A DNA stretch of 64,000 nucleotides from Bemisia tabaci (Eukaryota > Arthropoda > Insecta > Hemiptera > Aleyrodidae): contig NC_092794.1 in the NCBI RefSeq assembly GCF_918797505.1, positions 36,012,122 through 36,076,121 of the forward strand, written 5' to 3'. The stretch's first letter is position 1. Each line of letters opens with the position of its first letter. Position numbers and translations under genes: made by a program. The notes beneath the pieces are model-generated. The model did not search any database, was not told the origin of the DNA, and saw only the letters and a list, made by a program, of their open reading frames with translations. Below are positions 40,501 to 52,500 of the stretch, piece after piece.

Positions 40501-43500
40501 ACTCGTACGGAATCCAGATAAGATTGCCGCTCGGCGCGGCAGTGGCCTCTGATCACAATGTTCCTGAACGCGCTCAGGTTTTCCTCGTTTCAGGTAGTGC
40601 TGAGAGATAGAGGGGTCTTTCCTACTCTTCATCGCCGTGCAGCCTTCATCTATTTGAGGGGTTACGGAAACTTTAACCTCGGATTGTGCAAAAACAATGG
40701 CTCGCAAAAAGTTGGCGCAATGTTGACCTTTGATCAGCATCCGTAGACAAGTTGATTGCATTTAAAAAATTGGAAATCGAACAGAGCACACATTCCCATG
40801 AGGAGTATGCGGAGTCGTTTACCCTTCTCCTCCCCTCCCCCCCCCAATTATGACCGCCAATTTGGATTTGAGGCACCGCGTTTGACGGAGGGGCATCTTC
40901 CACTACGTATTTGAAATCCTTGATCACAATTATTGTTGAGAATCGATATCTCATGTGGCACCACTACTTGGACGCCATTTTGAATGTTGGGAATTTTAAA
41001 GGGGGAATATTTGTCGAAACAGTGAAAAACTGTTTGTATATTGTACAGAAAAATCTTATGATGACATTTCAGTAATGAAAAAGTGCTTAAGTTTATTTAT
41101 TTTTCAAGAAAAAGAAATATGGACGCCATTTTGAATGTTGGGAATTTTAAAGGGGGAATATTTGTCGAAACAGTGAAAAACTGTTTGTATATTGTACAGA
41201 AAAATCTTATGATGACATTTCAGTAATGAAAAAGTGCTTAAGTTTATTTATTTTTCAAGAAAAGGAAATAATATCACTAAGTAACTGAAAAACGCAACTT
41301 TTTTTCAACTCTGCAGAAAGCGCCTTATAGCTGTGAGACAAGGAACTTCCATTTCGGATTCTAGGATCCTAAAACAAGGGTACACGTGGGTGTTTTCAAA
41401 TAAGATTCTAATTTAAGGTCCAACTTCCTCCCAAAATTTTATTTAGATTTTTAGGGATGGACCAAACTTAATCCTGATCAATGTAAGATGTAGAATCAGG
41501 AAATAAAGCTCATCAAGCTTAATAGTTAAGGTAAAACCTATTTGACTGTGAAATGTATCATAGCAAGAAATTTGCTCTAATTTCACCTGATTTTCCAAAT
41601 CTTCGTCTCAAAGGAGATGTATATAATACTTTTCATTAAAAATTGACTGAAGTTTTCATAAGTGTATCGTCAGGCACTAAATTACCGCATATTTGAAGAA
41701 ATTCCCATTCACATCTCGCAGAACTAAAAGAGTTGAGGAAAAATTCATCCGTTATGAAAGAGATCTGAGGCTTATTTTGCTCGTCTTTTTGACAGTTCTG
41801 TCTGTCGAAGTGCTTCGTCTTGTTCTTTAACACGATAAAAATCCTCAAATTCTTGGAATATTGCAATGCAAAATGGATCAGAATCATCAAATTTTAAAAC
41901 TTCGAGTGGGTGTGTTTACCTATGAAGTGGAGATGAAGTCAGGAAAAGTTAGAGGAATTGCATTAACTTAATAATTACACCGGTCAACATTTTTTTTTTT
42001 TTGATTTGCCAAAGATTTTCCAATCAATGCGGTGTAGATTTTTAGGGCCAATTCTGAAAATAACCTCCGTTTTTCTAAATCAGTTCGATTTTTCCCGGAA
42101 AAATCGGAATTATCCTTAAAAATTTAGCTTTTGTAGAAGAGACAATTTTCCTGTAAAATCTGTGCACACTGGAAGAAAGAAAGAATGGACCACTAGATAA
42201 GGTATGAATTTCAGCATTCTGATACATGTTTACAAACCAAAATTTTATGTAAAACACGATGCACACAAAGAAAATTCCTGAAATTAACTCCTTACGAAGA
42301 TATTTAATGATTCTTGATGGGTGAATTCAAACCACCTGCTCATGAAAACTCAATGCTATATGTGATTCACATGCATGCTAAACGTTATCATGACAGTCTC
42401 TATGATATAGAAATCTGGCAACCTCAATCTTGACGCTTTGGCTCAGCTATAACAAATTGCTTATAGTTTGAACAACACATGGTGGGACATGAACATTGCT
42501 CGACATAGAAGCTTACTGAAACTGTTGTAGTGCGCGATTTGATTCAAATAGAGCTTTGAGTTTCTTGTGAGCGGGCAGTTCAAATTCTTCTTAACCAATG
42601 TGAAATAAAAACGTTATTATCTTCGTGTCTGAGTGTGTGCTAAAGGAATGGAAAAGGAAGTGTTCTGGTATGGGTGTCCCCTTGGGTGATCTTGAAACTC
42701 TATTCACTCAGTGCTTTGCTGATGACCAGGTTCTGGTTGCTCAAGATCAAGATGACGCGGAGTACATGATGCGCAAGTTAGTAGAAGAATATCGGAAGTG
42801 GGGTTTGGAAGTCAGCATATCCAAATCTGAGAAGATGACTTTTGGCAGTGATCAGCAAAGCATTGAGTTGGAGGATGGGCAGCAGATCAAAGGCTGCGAG
42901 CACTTTAAGTACTTGGGAGTGCGGTTGACCCAGGATGGAAGGACAGATCAAGCTATCAGGGAAAGGAACACCTTAGCAAGGAAGGCTATAGCGATGTTAA
43001 ATGGAATCCTCTGGGATCAGCAGATTTCCAAAGATAACAAGAGGAGGATATACAACGCTGTAGTCAAAAGTATATTAACATACGGATGTGAAGTTTGGCA
43101 GCTGAAGAAACGGACACAGGATATGCTAAGAGCAACGGAGATGGATTTCTGGAGAAGGTCGGCAGGAACTTCTAGGAGAGATCGGGTCCGCAATGATAGA
43201 GTGCGTCAGATAATGGAAGTCGAAAATGACATCGTGTTCGACGTCATGACCAAACAACTTGTTTGGTATGGTCATGTCAATAGGATGACTGAAGAGAGGC
43301 TGCCAAAAAAGATGCTTGATTAGGTTCCTCCTGGGAGGAGACGTAGGGGACGCCCAGTGAGAGGTTGGCGACAGGGGGTGTTGAGTGAGATGAGGGAGTG
43401 TCAACTCCCTGATGACCTGTGGGAAGACCGAGCTTTGTAGCGATTAGGCATCGTAAAGCGCCAAAGAGCGCTATAAAAGCGACTCATATGTATGTATTAT

Positions 43501-46500
43501 CTTCGTTAGGAGTTAGTTTAAGTAATTTTCGTTGTGCGAATCGTGCTCTACTTGAAATTCTGACTAGGAAACATGTATCAGAATGCTTAAATTCGTACCT
43601 TGTCTAGTGGTCCATTTTTAGATTTTGCAGCCATAAATACACAGGAATCCATGTATCGCATCCCCATTAAAATTTCTCTTCTGTTCTAAATACCAAGGTT
43701 TTTCCGGTCCAGTTCTATTGAAATCAATTAATTAGTCACCGAGATAGCGCTTTAAGGCACGTCCGCCATCTTAGATTTTTTTGGAAATTTGACTGATAAT
43801 TCGAGTCTCCCATTAAAAATACCACTACCCTCTTTTGGAACTTTGACTGATAATTCGAGTTTCCCATTAAAAATACCATAAGACATCAAATTTCACTTAC
43901 ATCGTTTGAATAGGACACCTGCAAGGCCTAGACAAGCAAGTCTCAGTTATACCAGTAAATGAGTTGTCCCTTTTCAAAGCGAAACCGGAAGGAATGAGAC
44001 AGAGTAAAAATAAGCTATTTTCGAAGCTTATCACTAACAATAAGCACATCCTAGAGTATCAGAATAAGACAGGTTTTTCCAAAACACACTTTGAATGTAT
44101 TTTACAAGCTGATATTATTGTTTGTGTGTGTGTGTGTGTGTGAGTGTGTGTGTGTGTGTGAGGGTGTGTGTGTGTGTGTGCGCTTGACGCCCTATTAGTT
44201 ATCTTGTATCACATTTGGTTTGGCATCCTATATGGCGTTTATCTTGCGCAAAAATTTGCAATTTTCACTATTTTGGCCATCTAAGATGTGTGAACTAGTT
44301 AATCAAAACAAAAAAAGTCGTTTTTGGAAAAATTGCAATGTTGCGGCAATTATTTAGAGGTCTTCACATTGTTGTCTTGTCTCCTCTGACAGTTGCTAGG
44401 AACAATGATTTTAGCTCAAAAGTTATTTATGAAGTAATAAAAAATCAGACCTATTTTTTTCTCTCAAATCTTAAGGTGTTACCTTCCATGAATAAAGTTT
44501 TCCCTAGTAATCACTGAAGTTGTGCTGCAATAACTGTTTTAAGTCCAGAACCAGGTACGAGGACACGCAAATTTGAGATGAATTAGGGTAATTTGCACTT
44601 AAATTATTGTGCTAAATTTTTATTTTAGTCTAAACAATGTAGAAAATAGTGTGTCTTAGTCGACAATAGTATGGTAAATGAGAAAAAAATGTGACTTGAC
44701 CATTGTTGTCATATTTTAAGTGATGCAAACCAGAGGCGTAGACAAAGGGGGGGGGGGTCTGGGGAACCCCACTAAGTCTCGTTACTAGTACCTTTTTTGA
44801 GTGTTGGAGGGTAGACATAAAATGTTATCAGGGATGTACACAAAATAATGTAAAAGGAACCCCCCCCCCCCCTTTAAAGAAATCCTGGCTATGCCATTGA
44901 TGAATACAACTGGGGACACTAAATTAGACGCTTATTTGAAAGAATCCAAGTACCTGTGGTGTGTTAGTTACGTTTTTTGCGTAAGAACCCCTTAATGTCT
45001 GGAACATTGGATCTGAATTCTAATATTCATCAAATTTTTTCTGCTTTGTTCTCAGATTTCCTCCCTTGAACAGTACGCTTTCCGTGCTTTCTCAGAAGCG
45101 CTCGAAAGTGTTCCTATGGCTCTGGCTGAAAACAGTGGGCTTTCTCCAATTGATACTCTAACAGACATGAAAGCCAAGCAAATTCAAGAGAAAAACTCTG
45201 CCTTAGGTATCGATTGTATGCTCAAAGGCACTAATGGTAAGTATTTCGCCCGCATTGCAATACACTTCCATTATTGATCTGAGCTCTCACAATCTTGCAG
45301 TGTCACGATTTGTGTGTGGTTTTCTTTGCTGAATTGTCCCCCATGACCACACCTCAGCTTTCCATTCCTTTCCGTTCTTTTTCCTCTTCTCTCTCTCAGT
45401 TCTCGTGCATCCCCTGCCCTTCTTCTCTCTCTTACAATACCACCTCTTTTATATTGCTCTTTCAAGTCGTCACCCTTTTCTAATACCAACGACAGCAATC
45501 TTCATCTCCCCACTGTGCTGCTGTCTGCCACTTTGCATTATTTAAATCTTGGAGGTCCAGCTCCCTGTTCCCATCACTGCGCTGGCTTCTGCTTATTTTA
45601 TTTTAATTTCTGTGGAAACATTGAACGAGAATTTTTATCTTATCATTTTCTACATCTGAAAGTTACCTTGATACCCACAACCTAAAACCGAGAAAAGGCC
45701 TTACTCCTTGATCACTCTATAGTAACATTGTTCTCAAGTTTCATTCATTTGTGTGTGATAAATCATGAGCTTTTTTAGGCCCATCTCCTGCTAACTTAGA
45801 CCTGCATGAAAACAGCCATTATGAACAAGGTCCTTTGTTAATTTATTAGGCAGATATGACACATGAAAGGGTCGAAGTTTAGGATGTGGGAGGAAGGAGT
45901 GGGTATTACTTCTGGCGTCAATGAAAAGGAACTGCATTTCTTTGACAGTTGTGCGTTTTTAGGTTAGTGTCAAACATCGTTAGGGCTGTGCGAGTATCCG
46001 CATATCGCAAATATTCGCGTTCGTCTGAGGCGCGCACTACTCGCAAATTGCGAATTTTCGCGCTGTCAAAAATAACGAATTTCTGAATGGCAATCGTGAA
46101 ATGTTGCGCGGACCTGTGCAAGGCTTCCATTCAAGACATTGCAAACGGCGGATCTCCTTTGATTTTCACCGACTTTCCCGATTTTATGAACAGCGCGCGC
46201 GATTGCGATTAGCCCGCGTATCTTGGTTGCGCCGATTCGGTTTGACCACTAAAGAAAATGTGTCTAGTGATACTTAGATACTAGCTCGACTTCCCAAGCA
46301 GTTACCTTCAAATCCTGGGAATGCACATATAACTACAGGGACAGTCGAGCCAGCATCCAGGGTCTTCAAACTCATCCTTTACAGCCCAGGTTACTGTCAT
46401 AGCATTTCATTGTTGTCTGTGCAGGTAGAAAACTCTTAAAAGAATTAATAACACTCATTTGTTGACTTTTGTAATATTTGCGAATTTTCGTACTTTAAAG

Positions 46501-49500
46501 AGTCATTTTAAATTATTCCTTTTAATGTTTGTAGTTTTGAATAATCGACCTAAATTATACGCCATTCGCTTCGTATCCGCGAGTAATTTGCTATACGCTT
46601 TGTTTGAAAAATTCGCATAGTTCTAATATCTGCTCCTGTGCTTTTTTGCATAAGTTCTTTGGTTCCTGATAATCTGGCGTCCAGTTTGCATTTTTTCTTC
46701 CATTGCAGCACCAGGTGTGTGTAGATATCAAACAAAAAAAGCCCGAAAATTAAAAAGTTCTCTAACCTTGAGCTCATCGGATATCAGCCCTCTTTAATGA
46801 GTGCACCTCATATTTGGAGTGTGCCTTGTATACAAATCTCTAAAGATATGACATTTTGCACTTCTAGTTTCCCCATCCTGCTTATCAAGAAATTACTGCC
46901 CCTGCCACCAAAACCCAAAGAAACGGATCTAATTCAAAATTCGCCTTCTTCAAACTCGGTCTAATCTTCTAAATATTTTTAGGGATGATAGCGGATCACT
47001 GAGTCCAAAACACTGACGATTTTTGAAATCACACAATCATGGGGGAGGGGGTTAAATTTAAAACTTCAAACTGGCACTACTCGGGAACGATTTGTTGTAG
47101 AGAAATGATCTGATCTAGGTTTCAAAATTGAGAGGGAACCACCAGCTTTCAGGTGATATTTACGTAATTGGTCCATTTAGAAAAGAGCTTCATGCAAAAA
47201 CGGCTTTTTTCGCCGCCCCCCCCCCCCCCCCCCCTGGAAGTTCTTCAGACTTTGTCTATTGATTACTCATTCTTGAGCGCTTCTTTTCCCAAATTTTCAG
47301 ACCCCCAAAAAATTTTGGGGGGGATCTAGGGGGTGTAACGGGGCAAATCCCGTTTCTTCAGAGGCACATACGTCCTCTGGTATAAGATAAGCCAACGTTA
47401 CTGTAGTTGCCGGAATGAGCTCGCCGGGATCCTGGATTCGGGCGCCAATTTAAAAAAATGAGTTTGAAAGAGGGGAAGAATGATCAAAAATCTCGTGTCT
47501 CAAATTTACAAAAAGAATGTCCTTTTATTAGCTAAATTTGTGAGGATCCTACTCAACCTACACTCAAAATGAGGATAATAATAATTTAGCCGAAATGCCA
47601 CTCACTAACGTGCACCTCAAGGCTTAAAATTGCAGGATACATGTAAGAGAAGAGGAGGAGTGAAGCTGGGCGACATGCTACTCACTAACGTGCACCTCAG
47701 CACAGAGGAAGAGAAAAGAGGAAAGTGAAATGGACAGAGGGCTCGACAAGATGCTACTCACTAACGTGCACCTCGAGTCGAGAAAGATTTAGGAAAGATG
47801 AGAGAAGAGGTGACCCTCCGGAAAGGAGAGGGTGATGAACAATGTTTGGCTTTGAGGGCTATCAGATTGATTTGAAGCTATTGAAAGACGATCTCGACAT
47901 TCGTTGGAAAATTTTTGTTACAAGAAAAATTAATTAAAATATAAAATTTACAGAAATGGATGTAGGAAAATTTCCTACAGAAGTTTGTAGTAGTTTAGAA
48001 TTTTTTACAATTTTTCGTTTTGGGTAAATCTACGGAAAACCCTGATTTCGCAGTTATCTTCGAGAGAGAAAAAAAAGGAGAAACAGTATTCCATTTCTTT
48101 TCATTATTCAAACAGCTGATGTACCGTCACCGGGCGTCGTGGCGCGGTGTCGCCAAGCCGTGACACATTTGTCGCTATTTTGGTCTACAAAAGAAGGGGA
48201 AAAACTTAAAACGGAGAATGAAATTCTTCGTTACAGGGGGGTGGAAGTCAAAACCTGTGAACCTCGATATCTCTTGAACAAAGAAAGATATCGAGGTCCG
48301 GTTTGGACGAAAAATCGTCTAAAATTGCATACTTTAAGATTCTAAAGGTCGAAATCCCGATATCACATTTTGAAGTCAACATATGTGCTTTTTTCCAGTT
48401 TTTAGGTCTAGAAAATTTCTTTTAAACGAAAAATTTACAAAGATCTCAATTTTTTATTTGAACCAAAACCAGTTTTTTAAATTGTTCGTCTTTTTCCGCA
48501 TCCAACGAGTGGTCGTATAAGCTGGGGAACCGATCGGTTCCGGAGTTATGATCGATTGAAGTTTCCGCTCAACGCGCGCCGACCGATTTTCGGGCGCAAA
48601 AAAGTCGGATTTGACTGCTATTAGATCAGATTGAATGTTCAAACTGAGCGAAATGCTTTATTAGGGACTCTTGAGGGTCGCTGAGTTCAGAAATTACAGA
48701 TACTTCCAAATAATTTACGTTTTTAAAATTACAGCTCCGCAGCGCTATTTGAGAGGCCCACTGAGCGCCGACCGGCTGCTCAGTGGTCCTGTCCGAAGCT
48801 GCAATTTTAAAAACGTGAATCCTGGTATATATCATCATACAGGGTGTACCAAAAGTCCGTCCCACCCCTGCTAACTTTTGAACGAATTGAGCTAGGGCAA
48901 TGAAACTTTGGGGATGTTCCTATCTCAAAGGAGACCATCTTTTGCGGGGGTCAAAATTTTGGTCCCCCCTCAGGGGGGGCGCGGGGGCCCCCCAACTTTT
49001 TTTTTTCAAATGGCAACACCTATCTTGTGATACCTCATTCGAAAGAGCATAAGAAACTAAGAATTTTGGCGCAAACCGCATATCAATATCTTAATTTTTG
49101 ACCGAGTTATGATAGGTCAAATTTGACCTGTTTTATAAAAATCATAACTCCGATTCAAATTATCGTAAGGAAAAAAATAAAACGGGAAAATTTACCAAAT
49201 TGTGTCCGCTTTTAAGTAAAAATTGCAGAAATCACTTCGATTTAATTTTAAGGGAGGGCTCGGACCCCCAAATACGTCAATTCAAAGGTCATTCAATTTT
49301 CCCGCGAAATAAGCCATTTTCCCCTAGATTTGCCTCCAAATTATCTCAGTAAGGTCAAAATCAGTTCAACATTACGTTGGCAAGTCCCCAAATTTCGGGA
49401 AAAGTTAAAAAAAAACGAAATTAAAGGTGATTAAAGACCGTTTAAATTCCGTTTTTTTTAACTCTTCCCGAAATTTGGGGACTTGCCAACGTAATGTTGA

Positions 49501-52500
49501 ACTGATTTTGACCTTACTGAGATAATTTGGAGGCATTCTGCAGGAGGATTTCTGCAATTTTTACTTAAAAGCGGACACAATTTGGTAAATTTTCCCGTTT
49601 TATTTTTTTCCTTACGATAATTTGAATCGGAGTTATGATTTTTTGAAAATAGGTCAAATGTGACCTTTGACCTATCATAACTCGGTCAAAAATTAAGATA
49701 TTGATATGCGGTTTGCGCCAAAATTCTTAGTTTCTTATGCTCTTTCGAATGAGGTATCACAAGATAGGTGTTGCCATTTGAAAAAAAAAAGTTGGGGACC
49801 CCCCGCGCCCCCCCTGAGGGGGGACCAAAATTTTGACCCCCGCAAAAGATGGTCTCCTTTGAGATAGGAACATCCCCAAAGTTTCATTACCCTAGCTCAA
49901 TTCGTTCAAAAGTTAGCAGGGGTGGGACGGACTTTTGGTACACCCTGTATGTACCTATAATACATCCTGGTCACTTAACAGATTAGAACATTAAGCAGTA
50001 TACAAGGTGTTACAACTAAGTGACGACAAACTTCCAGGGCCTAAAACAAGCAGCAAAGTCCCGTACCAAAATTCTCAAGGATGCGTGGTTCTCGAGTTAC
50101 GGGGAGTTCAATTTTTGAAAAAAAAACACCGTACGTGTTCAGTTACGACGTCACAGTGGCTGTCCTAATTGTCGGAATCGAAAAAAATTGTGGTTTCGTA
50201 AAGTGCTCATCAATAGCTTAACAAAAGGTTTTTTCGTTTTTTTTTTCGTAAAACCCCTCTTAATGGAGTTATTGACCGTTAAAAAAAATACCGTATTACC
50301 GTACGTCGCAAATAAAGTTGGTCAGGACGTACGGTAAAACGGTATTTTTTTTAAAGGTCAATAACTCCACTAGGTTTTATTGAAGAAATGCCAGAGGGTG
50401 GTTCGGGTGCGTATGCAGAAGGCAGATATAAGGGCTTAATTTAATTCTTTAACTGTAATGCGATGTATTTTAGTACTAAGTATGCAGTTTGTATATGATT
50501 GTCACAATAAATTGACTTTTTTAATTATAAAAGAAATAAATGAATAAATAACTATAATAAAAAAATGAAAAATTTTTTTTTATAAAAAAATCTCCATTAG
50601 AAGGGGTTTTACGAAAAAAAAAAAAAACGAAAAAACCTTTTGGTAAGCTATTGATGTAAATTACGACTGGGGAGCTGGAGAAAAGGCCGTTTTTTCCAGT
50701 TTCTCGAGTTTGAGACCGTTTTTCGTGTGGATTTTCAAGCTGAGAGAGAGTGTCAAGTATCGAATCCTATCGAATTTTTCGCGTTCGTTCTGAATTTGTT
50801 ATTTTTTTTTGTTGTATTACAAACAAAAAATGCTCCCCAAGCCCCCCCAAAAAACCCCAGAACCCCCGAAAAACCCCAAAACCCCTAAAAATCGTGAAAA
50901 ATTCTCTGAATGGCCCACTTGACATGATTTTTCACCATTTTCACTTGTTCCAATCGAAAGTACGCAAAAAATTACCCGGATACAGGTATCCCATGAATGA
51001 TTGCCGAATCTTCCCGGAGAGTTAGAGAATTTTCATCTTTTATTCAAGGATGGTTCCATTCAACAAAAGTCTATTTCTAACTATGAGCACAATTTTTCCA
51101 CACCGTAACTTTTGGCGTGATTCATGTACTGGTATGTAACTTTAATCTGTTGAATTTCGGTGATGTGGCAAAATTGTGCTGGGTGTAAATGAAGACTAAT
51201 AATCGTGGAAAATGCAGTTTTTTCGGTTTTCTCAAATTCAGAGCTGTTTTTCGTGTTGAAAGTTTAAGCTGAGAAAATGTCTAACCAACGATTTCTAACG
51301 GATTTTTCACGCTCTTTTTGAATCTGCGATCGTTTTTGTTGTATAATTATCCGTTTTCTAGTTACAGGTGAAAAATTGCCAAAAAACCCCAAAAATCGTT
51401 GAAAATGTCCAGAATGACCCACAAAAAGTGGGTTTAGACAATTTTCGCCTGTTTCATTGAAAAGTACGCAAAAAATTACAGATATGAACCTCCCGTATTC
51501 ATGAAACAAAGCTTTTTTGGGCTCATCATAAAATTAAAACCATTTTTCAGCCGAAAAATTGAGTCGGCTCTTTTGGCAGATAAACGATGCACAATCGCAA
51601 AAACATTTTGCGCCAGAATGCACCTACCCTAGGGTACTTAAAATATGGGTTCAGATGATTTTTTGAAGTGGGGCCAAAATCGGCCCTTATCGACACCCCT
51701 CCATTAATTGGGCAATGTAATTAATGTAATTTTTTGCATGAAAACGGTTGTGCAGATTTTTCTGCAAAAAAATAATTTTCAGCTAAGTGCGAAGCAAACC
51801 TCTTAAAATTTTCAGAGAAATCCGCACAACTGTTCTCTTGTAAAACATTAAAATATGGGTTCAGATGATTTTTTGAAGGGGGGCCAAAATCGGCCCTTAT
51901 CGATACCCCGCCTTTGGCAATAGTTGATGCAGCTCGGTTCCTCTCTGCTTAATGCAGTCCAATTAATGTCAGTCTCGTTTTATTAGTATACAGGGTATCC
52001 GCAAGTTAACGTACTTAACATTCAGGATCCATATTTTGGCTCAAAATATGATTTTTTTTCTCATACACGTATGAGGACTTAAATGCAATATTAGCAGTTG
52101 CTGACATCCACCATTTTTAGGGAAAACGCTTTTTTCTAATTCTTGAGCCCTCAAGAATGCCTGTACAAAGTTTCAGACTTCTAGCGCACTTTTTCCGCGA
52201 GATGTGACCTGAAAACCATGTTATTTGCACAAACAGCGGATATAGGAATCCACTGTTCTCTCCGGCCGGCTTGGCAGGACACCGTGGAAATTCGAAAGCA
52301 CTTGCGATAACTGCCCGCGCACCGGCCATGGGCTGCAGCTGACACTGAAATGATGCAAATCGGGACCGTCTCGCCAGAATTGATGAGTTTTTAACTGATT
52401 TTATAATTTGTTCCTTATTTTTGATGTAGAAGGTACAGAAAGGTTAAATTTTTGTTTAATTTTATTAAATGACTCAGCATTTACATACTTTTGGTTTATT

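Larger units (their letters stand above)
42060..43720. mobile_element. worn foldback carrying a truncated LINE
   Basis: 42183-42237 (GGACCACTAGATAAGGTATG) is the inverse of 43567-43615. The flanking 42040-42180 resembles the arms of the TAGGGTG element at 5860-7625 (AAATAACCTCCG, CGATTTTTCCCGGAAAAATC). The interior holds the LINE copy at 42627-43494. End points are not sharp. Confidence 0.55.
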
